The notes under the pieces are model-generated. The model ran no database searches, was not told the DNA's origin, and saw only the letters and a program-made list of their open reading frames with translations. This document shows positions 11,220 through 22,700 of a stretch of 64,000 bases of DNA, one piece after another. This DNA is from Pterois miles (lineage: Eukaryota; Chordata; Actinopteri; Perciformes; Scorpaenidae): assembly GCA_947000775.1 (NCBI GenBank), contig CAMQGK010000048.1:4551001-4615000 (forward strand), written 5' to 3'. The position numbers were made by a program, and so were the translations under genes. Every line of letters starts with the position of its first letter. The first letter of the stretch is position 1.

Positions 11220-12762
11220 ATGAACCGAGCAGGACATGGTGTGGACTGTTTCTACAGCACTGTGACCCAGACATGGAAGGTCAGCGAGGTGGAAGAGGAT
11301 GAGGATGTGGGGAGGAAGAGGAAGAAGAGGCCGGTACATAGGTGGATTTCTAATGAATTTCTGGCTACCGTTGTGGATCATGTTCTCAAACGGTGGCTGA
11401 GGCTGTCGGAGGGAGCAGCCAAACGTCTGGAGAACATCCGTAAAGACCTGTCAGTGTGTTCTACATGAAGCTGACCGTAGGACAAGAACGTGTCACGATT
11501 TACATCTTACATTAACACTTACAGCTTTACTGCAGCACATATTTACTGTACTATTGTGTACAGTAGTGTTACAGTAACATTTTGCTATATTTACAGTATG
11601 GTACTGTTAAGTATGGGTTAATGCAGTATATCTCATGTTTACTGTACATTGTTGTAATTTTTACTGCGCCACACAGAAATGCAAGACAACGTGGCAGAGG
11701 TGGAACAGGGACCCTTTTAACTTCACAACAAGGGGAAGCCATTTGTGCAATGGTGACTGCAAACACTGGCATACGGGTGAGAGAGATGCTGTTATAGAAG
11801 ACGACAGTATCTTTGGGAATATTGAGTCTGTATCGATCACTACAGTGGACAGAGTGCTCAGGAAAAACAGACATGTATGTACTCTATGTGTACTCTAATG
11901 TTCACCGCTGTAAACTGTACTTTGTGTAGTACCATGCAATACACTTACATGACAGCTCTGTGTAGTCACCGCGCATACTGTACAGTATGTTGTTCAAAAT
12001 GCATTATGTCACACAGGAAACAGGAAGTTGTTTATTTTCTCTCTCTCTGGTGTGTACTGGAGCTGGAGGCCAGAGAACCACTCATATACCTTGATGAGGC
12101 CGGTTTCAGCTTGGCTAAAGGTAGAAGGCGTGGAGGACATGGCATCGCACAGAAGAAGAAGAAGAAGAAGAAGAAGAAGATAGTCCTTTATTAGTCCCAC
12201 GAGGGGAAATTCAATTTTTTCACTCTGTTGTTAACTTATACACGGTACATGCAGACCTGAACACACACATGCACAAACAAACAGAGAGCAAACAGAGAGC
12301 AACCACAGACGTCCCGGGCCAACGAGGAGGGAATGGTACAATGTTCAGCCATCTCAGAAAACGTCATCCCCGTCTCGGTCCATCGACACACAACATGCTG
12401 ACTTTTGTAGACGCTCTTTACAGAGACACGATCCCTGAGAATGAGCCGGGTCCGACTCGAGAACATCTGAACAAGTGTTTGGATAATGAGCGTTTTCATC
12501 GGATCTGGTCAGACATGAAGATGCTGGTGGACTATCTCCCTCCCTGCTCCCCACTCCTGAATCCAGCAGAGGAGCTGACTCTGGCTAGAGGTGGAAGGTT
12601 TAGGACCCACATACCCACATGGCCCTGCTGGAAGCCTCGGATGCAGCAGAGTCCTGCAGAGGGGGATTCGCCACTCACTGCATTTCAAGGGACGATCTTC
12701 ACTGTGATATGGATGGAAACATGAGGCCAGACAGACAGGAACGCCTGGACGTGCATGAATGA
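11220..12762 (+). pseudogene. Decayed IS630/Tc1-type transposase (DDE), interrupted by a SINE
   Basis: Pieces in several frames follow the order of the fish IS630/Tc1-like transposases. An N-terminal helix-turn-helix part (ISNEFLATVVDHVLKRW, 11340-11400) is followed by RNARQRGRGGTGTL (from 11677) and IEDDSIFGNIESVSITTVDR. The catalytic domain shows YLDEAGFSLAK (first Asp at 12093), VPGQRGGN, LDNERFHR (second Asp at 12482) and YLPPCSPLLNPAEE (Glu at 12569/12572). The C-terminus ends HEstop at 12760-12762. There are frameshifts and stops, and the second Asp to Glu spacing is about seven residues shorter than I expect for the family. Consensus splice-like borders lie at 11875 (GTATGT) and 12016 (CACACAG), so the source gene may have had introns. 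A SINE fragment sits at 12151-12303. Confidence 0.85.
12151..12303 (-). mobile_element. 5'-truncated SINE inserted in the transposase relic
   Basis: Minus strand: (TTC)n tail (plus-strand AGA repeat 12151-12180), then TCCTTTATTAGTCCCACGAG and the CA-rich part, stopping before the tRNA-like head. It is flanked by CACAGA at 12148-12153 and 12304-12309, a plausible 6-bp target duplication. Confidence 0.8.
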
Positions 12763-13890
12763 TTTACACTACAGTATATGTTGTAGTTCTGTTCCAGTAC
12801 TGCAGTACTGTTTACAGCTGTACACAGTTCTACCCAAAGGGTGTTTCTTCTGTTTGCTGTAAAATGAGTGTTTTCCTTTTGCACAATGCTGTGAACAAAT
12901 GCAGAGATGCAGAGAGCTCATACAATAAAAAATGTGAAACATACGTATTCAGTGTCTTGTACTCAGTTACCTCACTAAATGCAGTAATGTGTAACTTTAC
13001 TGTAGTTCCCAGGCAGCTGTGCAGATTGTGTATAGTGGTATTTACCAGAGTAAACTGTCATAATGAAAACAGGACGAAGCTGTTGACTGTCTGCTGTCAG
13101 GACTTCTCATCCTGATGACTCTGACTGACATGAATACTGTGATCTCTGATACTCTGAGCCAGCGGCACGCTTCTGCAGCTTATCACCTCGGTTTGCAGTT
13201 TGCACTAATTGTTTTGAGAAATGTACTAACTGTTGTGCAAATGTTAATAGTGATGTGAGAAATGCACCAAAGTGACTGACAAAAAACGTATATTAGTTGT
13301 GACCACCATGACAGTCTATGGCCTTGTTTCTACATGTGCCGATGCAGATTTACTGTGAAAGTCTTGTGATTTAACGATGGATAATTTTCATGCAGTGTCC
13401 ATTTTATCAACATCCTGACACGCAGACTGACGAATGCCGGCATTGGTCAGCTCTTATACTGCTGTTCCTGTGGAGACCCATTTGAGTTTTTCTTCAGACT
13501 GACGACAGTTTGGGAAAGTAAGGATGTTTTGGATGTACACAAATGCTGATCGTCTGCAGTAATACACCGTTAAACACGAAGCATGACGAACTGCTTGGTA
13601 TATGGACACGTTGTGTGGAGTTAACTGGCATCATATCACAGGATTCCTCGGACTTAAGACTTAAGGAAAAGCACCTTCTGCACCATCACTTTGTCATTTC
13701 TGTCAAAAGGTTGAAGATTATTGTTATTATCTGAAGCCCTGGATTTGACATGGTCCCTGACATTACATGGAGGTACAGCACATCAGCACAACATTCCTTC
13801 ATCCATTAAAGGGGTTAATATATCATCAACAACTATAGTCTATGTAAAGATGGGTACTTACTGTTCGTGATTTCAGCCATCTACCCTCCA
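12763..13890. other. Right flank of the transposase relic and unassigned DNA
   Basis: 12763-12840 is rich in TACAGTA/TACTGTA motifs, which may be the terminal part of the transposon. Beyond that, no gene or repeat is recognised. Confidence 0.4.
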
Positions 13891-14380
13891 GGTTAGGGTT
13901 AGGGTTAGGGTAAGGGGGTTAGGGTTAGGGTAAGGGGGTTAGGGTTAGGGTAAGGGGGTTAGGGTTAGGGTAAGGGGTTAGGGGGTTATGGTTAGGGTTA
14001 GGGGGTTCAGGGTTAGGGTTAGGGTAAGGGGGTTAGGGTAAGGGTTAGGGTTAGGGTAAGGGGGTTAGGGTAAGGGTTAGGGTTAGGGTAAGGGGGTTAG
14101 GGTTAGGGTAAGGGGTTAGGTTAGGGTTGGGGGTTATGGTAAGGGTTAGGGTTAGGGGGTTCAGGGTTAGGGTAAGGGGGTTAGGGTAAGGGGGTTAGGG
14201 TTAGGGTAAGGGGTTAGGTTAGGGTTGGGGGTTATGGTAAGGGTTAGGGGGTTAGGGTTAGGGTAAGGGGTTAGGTTAGGGTTGGGGGTTATGGTAAGGG
14301 TTAGGGTTAGGGGGTTCAGGGTTAGGGTAAGGGGGTTAGGGTAAGGGGTTAGATGGTTAGGGTTAGGGTTAAGGTTAGGG
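13891..14380 (+). repeat. Interstitial telomere-like repeat (TTAGGG/TAAGGG)
   Basis: About 490 bp of TTAGGG-type hexamers, mostly arranged as a 20-bp unit GGTTAGGGTTAGGGTAAGGG, with degenerate GGGTTATGG and GGGGTTCAGGG variants. The G-rich strand is plus. Vertebrate telomeres are (TTAGGG)n. Confidence 0.93.
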
Positions 14381-14856
14381 AGTGGGGACAACAATAATAT
14401 TAATAACAATAATAGTGATGATGGTGGAGTTAGAAAATGTATAGATAAAATCCATAAATAGTGAATAACACAAGCAATAAAAAGCATGCATAAGTGCCAA
14501 GTAAAAGTGCTAAAATGGTTGTAGTCCTCATAAGGTCCCCGTGGGAGGTCGCAGGTCTGGGAAGGAGCCTTCTTTTTGGTAATTACAATTTGAACCAGAA
14601 AAGCCAAAGGACAAAGCATAAATAAAGGTTCGATCTAGATATAGGAACGTTGTTTTCGGTTGTTTTGCCTCTAGTTGTGTAAGGGGAATACAGTGTAGTA
14701 CAGAGTAGCATAATGAGAATGAGGGAGTTGCTGAATGAGGTATTAGTATGCAAGTGTGTATGCATGCGCCATGCTGTGGGCTCGGCTTGTGCCAGTATGG
14801 AGGGATGGAGGGTTATATAGTGGTGGAGTATGGAGGCCATGTGTGTTCATGTTTAA
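14381..14856. other. Unassigned single-copy sequence
   Basis: A short AATAAT-rich stretch (14390-14415) follows the telomere-like array. No gene recognised. Confidence 0.35.
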
Positions 14857-14857
14857 A

Positions 14858-14874
14858 ACACACACACACACACA

Positions 14875-14913
<39 letters not shown>
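14858..14913. repeat. Compound (CA)n(TA)n microsatellite
   Basis: A CA run is followed directly by a TA run of about 36 bp. Confidence 0.95.
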
Positions 14914-14918
<5 letters not shown>

Positions 14919-15984
14919 CAGTCCCTGCTGTTACCACTGAGATTTCATTATTCACAGTGCACTCCAGTCATAAAAGGAAAGCAATTATGATGGAGCAGCC
15001 CAGCTTTTGATATTGAAAATGCATGTTGGAACATTCTTTATGCTCGTGGTAGGCAGCGTATGTGTAGGCTATACGTCCGTGATGGGGGAGGTGTATCTGA
15101 TGCATTGAGTCATTCAATTGTGATTCCACAGTACGCATCTGTATTCGCTTTATATGCACATTCGAGTGCATGCATTTATCATTCCACATGCATGTATGAT
15201 GAGCCCATCAAGCTCTGCTGTTAAAAATGTAAATTCACTGTTGCCTTCATATTCCCCCTCACGATGTCTCATTACCTGTGCATAGTAAATCAGCAGGCTG
15301 ATTAATCCCATATATGTTTTCATATGGGATGGCATGCAGTCTCTTGGGCCCTCGTGACATTGCAACTTACAGCTGACATCAACCACTCCCTGAAATATTG
15401 ATCAAAGTCTGTGCATCTTCGGATAGAAAGACAGAGAGCAAATATGGATGCTTCTTGGTTACAGTCAAGGTTACAGTTCATCTGTGTGGGATTACTGAGG
15501 ACCAGTGTGCACTTCACTGCTCTCAGCAGCAGGATAAAACCAAGGAAGCACACAACGTAAAAAGGTTGCTTTTTATCATTCCCAGCTGTGCATTAAGGGG
15601 TAAGTGTTGCTGGAGTCCACCAAAAGACAAATTAAACCCGAGGGGGCTTTCAGGGGTGTGATAAAAAACAAGTAATCAATGTGCTGAGTTGGAATATGTG
15701 TTTTTTTCCAGTTTCTCTCCAGCTGATATGTGCTAACCTCGCATTCACATAGTTTAAAAACTGCATCTGGAAATCTCAATGTACGTGACTGATTTGATGA
15801 ATGTCGAGTAAGCAGACCTACATTCATCCCATTTTATTCCCCAGGAAGCTCTGTGTGTTTGTGCCTCTATCTCCGTTGGCTCGTGTACATTTACAGGTTT
15901 TGTTGGTGGTGAAACTTCCTGGAAAGCAGGTCTGACTAATGTGGGTTAGGGTTAGAAACAACAAACAACAATACGAGTATGCCT

Positions 15985-15986
<2 letters not shown>
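14914..15986. other. Unassigned single-copy sequence
   Basis: Several frames of 70-87 codons exist but none carries a recognisable motif. Confidence 0.35.

Positions 15987-16026
<40 letters not shown>
15987..16026. repeat. (CA)n microsatellite
   Basis: Pure CA run of about 40 bp. Confidence 0.95.
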
Positions 16027-16028
<2 letters not shown>

Positions 16029-16239
16029 GTCTGCAGCTTCACTGTCTTCCTTCATCCACAACCATCTGACTCCAACATTAATGATAATCTGATCACAGAG
16101 GATTTGCTCGTGTTACTGGATTATCTAAAGGTCACATGTCACATTCACCGTGTGGCGGTTTTCAGATTTCCACGGTTGATGGTGATGCGCAGGCTGATGC
16201 TCGTAGGAAAAGGTGTCACAATCACAGCTGCTCTGTTTT

Positions 16240-16445
16240 CACACTGATAAACAGGATTATCTTTACATGCATGTATGTGTGTTTTAATGGTGGAATGAAG
16301 GTCAGGGCCGGGCGGAGACAGGATTACCTGGGATTAACACAGACTACCACTAGCCAGCTAATGAGGGCCAGAGGTTTCCCGCCTCTGGTGCCGGTGGCGG
16401 AGTATAAATAGCATTTAAACCCGCCACATTAATCCGTGTTACATA
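16240..16445 (+). promoter_or_regulatory. Candidate regulatory segment with TATAAATA and repeated GGATTA/TAATCC sites
   Basis: GGATTA occurs at 16254, 16321 and 16331, TAATCC at 16430 and a TATA-type box AGTATAAATAG at 16401-16411. GGATTA/TAATCC is the core site of OTX/PITX/CRX homeodomains. No coding frame or transcript evidence follows, so function is inference. Confidence 0.3.
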
Positions 16446-16706
16446 CTAATGAGCCTCATCCATTTCCATTCATTCATCCCTGGGACCCATTTTGTTTCAT
16501 TTGTAGTGGTGGATCTGTGTGGAAACTCTAATGATGGCTCCATGTAACTGGTGAAGCCGGGCGGATGAGGTGGATGAAGGGTGGAGGGCCAGATAATAAT
16601 CACTGGACTACAACTCAGCCCCGAAAAGGAGCTGTAGTAAGTCTGGAGAGGCCTTCGGATTAACCCTGATGGTGCTGAGTCATTAACATCATCCAACCCT
16701 AACCCA
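16446..16706. other. Unassigned; left flank of the 12-bp array
   Basis: No repeat or gene recognised. Confidence 0.3.
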
Positions 16707-18467
16707 GCTACACCTAAACCTACACTATAACTACGTCTAAACCTGCACTATAACTACACCTAAACCTACACTTATACCTTCACCTATAACTACACCTAAA
16801 CCCACACTATAACTACGTCTAAACCTGCACTATAACTACACCTAAACCTGCACTATAACTACACCTAAACCTACACTTATACCTACACCTATAACTACAC
16901 CTATAACTACACTTATACCTTCACCTATAACTACACCTAAACCTGCACTATAACTACACCTAAACCTACACTTATACCTACACCTATAACTACACCTATA
17001 ACTACACTTATACCTACACATATAGCTACACCTAAACCTACACTATAACTACACCCATAACTACACCTAAACCTACACTTATACCTTCACCTATAACTAC
17101 ACCTAAACCCACACTATAACTACGTCTAAACCTACACTATAACTACGTCTAAACCTGCACTATAACTACACCTAAACCTGCACTATAACTACACCTAAAC
17201 CTACACTTATACCTACACCTATAACTACACCTATAACTACACTTATACCTACACATATAGCTACACCTAAACCTACACTATAACTACACCTATAACTACA
17301 TCTAAACCTACACTATAACTACACCCATAATTACACCTAAACCTACACCTATAACTACACTTATACCTACACCTATAGCTACACCTAAACCTACACTTCT
17401 ACCTACACCCATAACTACACCTAAACCTACACTTATCCCCACACCTATAACTACATCTAAACCTACACTATAACTACACCCATAACTACACCTAAACCTA
17501 CACTTATACCTACACCTAAACCTACACTTATACCTACACCCATAACTACACCTAAACCTACAACTACACTTATACCTACACCTATAGCTACACCTAAACT
17601 TACACTATAACTACACCCATAACTACACCTAAACCTACACTTATACCCACACCTATAACTACACCTAAACCCACACTTATACCTACACCTAAACCCACAC
17701 TTATACCTACACCTATAACTACACCTAAACCTACACTTATCCCCACACCTATAACTACACCTAAACCTACACTTATACCCACACCTATAGCTACACCTAA
17801 ACCTACACTATAACTACACCCATAACTACACCTAAACCTACACTTATCCCCACACCTATAACTACATCTAAACCTACACTATAACTACACCTATAACTAC
17901 ATCTAAACCTACACTTATCCCCACACCTATAACTACACCTAAACCTACACTTATACCCACACCTATAGCTACACCTAAACCTACACTATAACTACACCCA
18001 TAACTACACCTAAACCTACACTTATACCCACACCTATAGCTACACCTAAACCTACACTATAACTACACCCATAACTACACCTAAACCTACACCTATACCC
18101 ACACCTATAACTACACCTAAACCCACACTTATACCTACACCTATAACTACACCTAAACCTACACTTATCCCCACACCTATAACTACACCTAAACCTACAC
18201 TTATACCCACACCTATAGCTACACCTAAACCTACACTATAGCTACACCTAAACCTACACTTATACCTACACCTATAACTACACCTAAACCTACACTTATA
18301 CCCACACCTATAACTACACCTAAACCTACACTTATACCTACACCTATAACTACACCTAAACCTACACTATAACTACGCCTAAACCTACACTATAACTACA
18401 CCTAAACCTACACTATAACTACACCTAAACCTACACTTATACCCACACCTATAACTACACCTATACC
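16707..18467. repeat. 12-bp minisatellite (CCTACACTTATA), about 147 units
   Basis: Unit variants CCTACACTTATA, CCTACACCTATA and ACTACACCTAAA alternate, with an 11-bp deletion variant CCTACACTATA that shifts the phase. Cytosine-rich strand is plus. No long plus-strand frame, consistent with the 11-bp variants. Confidence 0.95.
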
Positions 18468-19684
18468 TTTTTATGGGGCACCTTTAAGGAACCTGTGGTT
18501 GAACACAGGTCAGATCTTTGCCTACAGTGTCAAATATTTTGAGGATAAAATTGTATTTTTGAAGCTGACTGCTAGAAGTCTGGCTGACATTAAGATTTTA
18601 AAGTGGATTATTGGAGTTGTGTTTTGGTCGCCATCTTACCATCACGGTGCTGTCCAAGAGTCCAGACAGCACCAAGATGAGTCCAAATCGTGCAGCGTTG
18701 TGACTGTTGTGCTCTTCCCTCCAAACTGAAACAGAACCAGAAACCGCTCAGACTGCTGTCTGGGCTTTTTTCTTCGCCACCACATCATGCCATATGGCCC
18801 GGGACGCCGTCCACAGCGATTTTTCTCTTCCTCTGCTCCCTGAATGGGAAAAGGAAATGTAAAAGCAGCGCAGGAATTCAATTTGTGGAGCTGCTGATTT
18901 CAACCTTCACTTCTGAAAAGATGTTTTTTCCTTGTTCTCGTTAAAACTCCTGATTGTACAGCTGTGGCATGGCGCTGGTTTCATTGGTTTCTCTGCTGCA
19001 CATTTAAAATGCACAACATGTTCATCATCCTGAGTGTCATTTTCTGCCTTTTTATGTCTTTGAGAACTGGAGATTAGCGCTGAAGTGTCCCATCATTTCA
19101 GTTCATCTTATAAAACACCCCGAGTGCTGGAAACCATCCTTAACCATCCTTGTGAATTTCTTCACTGTGAGACTAATAAAGGAATATCTTATCTTATCTT
19201 AACTCTCAAAAAATAGGAAAAAAAAATGAATTGTGAACAAAAGGGTGTCTGCATGCTGCACCAACTGGAGAATAATAAGCTGCACAGCTGTTTACAACCA
19301 CTGCTGACCCGACATAGTTCACCGGCAGAGTCACCGGCAGCCTGATTGTGCCGAGGCTTCATACACCAAAAGTTTGTGGTTCAGAGACCAAGTAGCAACA
19401 GATGGTTTCCACCTCGTCTGGCACGTCAGATCACCCTGACCTACATCCATCCTTCGTCTGTTTCTCCTCCTCTCCCTCTGTCGTGTGAAGGAATGAGTTC
19501 ATCCTCTGACCACGAGACAATACCTCAGCCTTCGGCTCCTGCCCTCTATCTGAATCACCGTCTGAAAGGATCTGGACAACATGTCCATCTCCTGTCCTCT
19601 CAGTCAAACAGCTGAAAGAGCCTCTCAGACCTGTGGTGTTCTGATCGCTACAGCTGGTCTGACTGGATGAAGGGTTAACGCTCA
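18468..19684. other. Unassigned single-copy DNA with a retroposon tail
   Basis: A 9-bp inverted repeat (GGTGCTGTC / GACAGCACC, 18646-18673) is visible. No gene recognised; a SINE/LINE tail at 19145-19203 is listed separately. Confidence 0.35.
19145..19203 (+). mobile_element. Retroposon 3'-tail fragment
   Basis: GACTAATAAAGGAATATCTT followed by ATCTT repeats matches the tail of the SINE at 55416-55716. Only the tail is present. Confidence 0.7.
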
Positions 19685-19817
19685 CTGACCCGCCAGGCCG
19701 ACCAGCCGACCCGCCGCGCTGACCCGCCAGGCCGACCAGCCGGGCTGACCCGCGGGGCTGACCCGCGGGGCTGACCCGCGGGGCTGACCCGCGGGGCTGA
19801 CCCGCCGGGCCGACCCA
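19685..19817. repeat. GC-rich minisatellite, about 15-bp unit
   Basis: Repeats of GGGGCTGACCCGC with a GGCCGACCAGCC variant on the left. Open frames on the minus strand (to 203 codons) are driven by it. Confidence 0.9.
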
Positions 19818-19869
19818 CTGTATGTGAGCCAAGCTCAGAGAGGCTGCTGCACCAACCTGATCTGAAGAG

Positions 19870-20407
19870 GTGGATGTCCTGAGGGAGAGCAGCAACATCA
19901 CCTCTGTCAGGCTGATCAACAGGGTGGTGGAGGAAGTCCGGGCTGCCCTGCCACAGTCTCTGAGGGGGTTTGCTGAAGACCAGGCCCTGTGTGACCAGTG
20001 GAGTGAGGAGGGCAAGTATGGGTTCCCCTCTCTGAACATCACCCCAGCTGTGGGGGAGTGGCAGGAGGGAGGAGGTCAGCTGCTGACACTCACAACGCCC
20101 CAACTGGGCAGTTTTCAGTCGGTGGGGAAAAATGAACCGGACCAGATCTGCATCAAGGTTCTGAACCTGCCCTCTCTGGTAGGGGTGAGGGAGTCGAAGT
20201 GGGCTGAGTTTTTTGGTCCAGGTTTTTTCTTAAAGGCAGCTGGTGGACCCTGTACAAGCTGCCCGTTGAAAAGCAGACCTCCAGTGGAGAGTTGTTCATG
20301 GGGCAATAGCTACGAACAAATACAGAGCGCACCTGGATCCTGATCTGGGGGAGGAATGCACCTTCTGTGGTCAGGTTGAGACCATCCAGCATTTATTTGT
20401 TGAGTGT
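19870..20407 (+). mobile_element. Tx1-like LINE ORF2 C-terminal fragment
   Basis: After a frameshift the plus strand reads LQWRVVHGAIATNKYRAHLD followed by CTFCGQVETIQHLFVEC (from 20357). This is the C-x2-C-x7-H-x4-C end of Tx1/L1-type ORF2 proteins, preceded by the WR(I/V)VHGAIATN motif. The upstream 157-codon frame (19870-20343) is part of the same decayed ORF. A second LINE fragment begins at 20408. Confidence 0.78.
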
Positions 20408-21470
20408 CTGTCTAAAGGCGTCCCCCAGGACACCATACTTAGTCCACTGCTGTCTAAAGGCGTCCCCCAGGGCACCATACTTAGTCCACTGCTATTCTTG
20501 ATAACTTATCAAATGCTGATATCCATTTTTATGCGGATGATCCAGTTATCTATTGCTCATGACCCTCAATAGCACAGACCCTTGAATTCCTGCAGTCTGC
20601 ATTTAATGTGGTTCAGTCTCGTCTAACTAAACTTAAACTGGTGTTAAATGCAGACAAATCAAAATGATGCTTTTTTCAGAAGATAAAAAATACCATCTGA
20701 TCTCCCCGGGGTCTCAACTGCTCAAGGGTTTCATATTGAACTGGTCCCAACTTATAAGTATTTATGGATCCTCACTGATCAAAATTTGACTTTCACATCA
20801 CACATTGAAAATCAGGCGTCCAAACTGAAAATTAAATTGGGTTTCTTTTTTAGAAACAAATCCAGTTTCTCCCTCCAGGTGAGGAAATACCTGATTTCAG
20901 CAACGTTTATATATTATCAGATGATGGTGATGTGGTCTACATGAATGCACCTGACCAGAGCCTGATCGGCTGGATCCTGGTTCCCACTGAGCGCTACGTT
21001 TCCTTACTGGCTGTGGAAATCTGGTTCACCACTGTTCCCTTTATGCTGCTGCTGGATAGACATCGCTGTCTGTCCGCAGGTTTTCACACTGGTCGACTCT
21101 TATATATAAATCTGTCCGTGGACCGGTGCCTTCGTATCTGTGTACATACATGTGTACAAACCACAGTCAGTATGGCCTCCAGATGTTCTCCAGATGTTGG
21201 TCCCAGAGGTTAGACCGGAGCGAGGCTGAAAAGCTCTGAAAAACTGTCTGAATTAATTACTGTGGGAGAATTTAAGTCCATTTTAAAGAATTGAAAAATA
21301 GCACTGTTGGTCGATGTCACTGCTTTTGATTTTGTCATTGAATTATTGTGATGTTGACCAGTTTGTGCAGGACAAACCAAAAGCAGGCTGCCTGTGCCGG
21401 CATTAGTTGAGATGGACACAGGTAAATGACTGTAAATACTGTAAAAGACGTAAAAGACTGACCTGGACAT
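20408..21470 (+). mobile_element. LINE reverse transcriptase fragment (YADD)
   Basis: Carries SKGVPQGTILSPLLF, then HFYADDPVIYC (catalytic YADD at 20529-20540) and LKLVLNADKSK. Further on are KLKIKLGFFFRNKSSFS-like, DDGDVVYMNAPDQ and, at the end, a GEFKSILKN-like tail. This is a fish Rex/jockey-type non-LTR reverse transcriptase with several stops and frameshifts. Between GVPQG and YADD about ten residues are missing. The GVPQG motif itself is tandemly duplicated (42 bp, 20408-20491). Confidence 0.85.
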
Positions 21471-22491
21471 CTGCTGGAGTCTGATGTTTGCTTCACATCT
21501 GGACTGAAGAGAACACACAGGATTTGCTGAATGAAGTACAAGAAAACAGTGAGGTTTCTAACGTCATCAGCTGGCGGAGGGATTCGTGCTCACGGAGGAT
21601 CAGTGCCGAGATAAATTTACTCCTTCATGCTCGCTACTCAGCAAATACTCGTTTGTGTTCTCGTCTGTTTTTGGTCTACTTTGATTTGTCACTGTGAAAA
21701 CAAACCAGACTGAATAGAAAATGAACCAAAAGTTTTAATTTCACTGAGACTGACTAGCCAAACAGACTAGGCTGGTGAAAGCACCCTACGAGTGTTTTCA
21801 AAATGCACCATTTTTGTGTTGTGGGTGTTGATAGACTAAATCCGATTTGATTTATGTTATTATTGTGTTATACATAAGAGATATGCCAAGCCATTTTAAA
21901 AAGGCTAACAAGGCAGCATTACTTAGAAAGGGAGACAGAAACTACAGCAGAATCAAAATTTCCAAATGACACTTAACAAGCAAAAACAAGTATATAAGCA
22001 TTAAAATTAAATTGTCATCTCCTTCTGTCATCGTTTTAACATTTTATTGAATATGGATATCCTTCACTCATAGTACAGACCTTAGTACTCATAGTACGCC
22101 CGCGGTGATGGTTCTGTCCAGTCAAACCACACAATTTTACCTACGAAGCTAAAAAAACAGTGAAGAAAACAGCTCTTATTTTGAAATGCTGGTGTGCTGT
22201 TAGTGTTCTTCTTCCTGTCTCACCTGACGTTGATGTAACTGACCTGAGTGCTGCTGAAGCAGCGTCTCCTGCTGAGGCTGCAGTGCTGTTGATATTTAGG
22301 GAGTCTTCAGACCCTCCAGAGACTCTGTGTCAAAAAAGCCACCAGAGACAAATCTGCGTCTTTTTTCTGGTGTTTTTCTGGTGTTTTTCTGGTCTTTCGA
22401 GGCACTCAGACCCGGTCCGGTCCGAGTCCACGGGCGGCGGTCCCTCCAGAACCACGTCTATAATAAGTCATGGACTGATCAGTAGTTCTTA
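21471..22491. other. Unassigned single-copy sequence
   Basis: No gene recognised; a short TTTTTCTGGTG triplicate lies at 22364-22396. Confidence 0.35.
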
Positions 22492-22700
22492 GTGGAAGTT
22501 GTTGGTAAAGCTGTGAGCTTAGTTTACAACAAACATGTCTGTATTCAGAGAAAACAACTAGAACGTCACTTTGAGACAGAACCTGCAGAAAGATCCAGAA
22601 AGCTGTCTGGAGATGAGAAGGAGAGGACAGCCGAGGGGCTGCTGGCTGAGATACTAAAGCAGAGAGGAACCACAGGAGGAGAGGGAAGGGTTCATGTTGA
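22492..22700 (+). pseudogene. Possible remnant of a BED/hAT-type zinc finger
   Basis: The plus-strand frame reads SLVYNKHVC, then QLERHFETEPAERSRKLSGD and EKERTAEGLLAEILKQRG. The layout (CLxCN...RHF...LxGxEKxxx...LL) resembles BED-type fingers of hAT-derived proteins. The first two metal cysteines read Ser and Tyr, and the last His is missing, so if the match is right it is broken. The call rests on pattern memory only. Confidence 0.3.
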
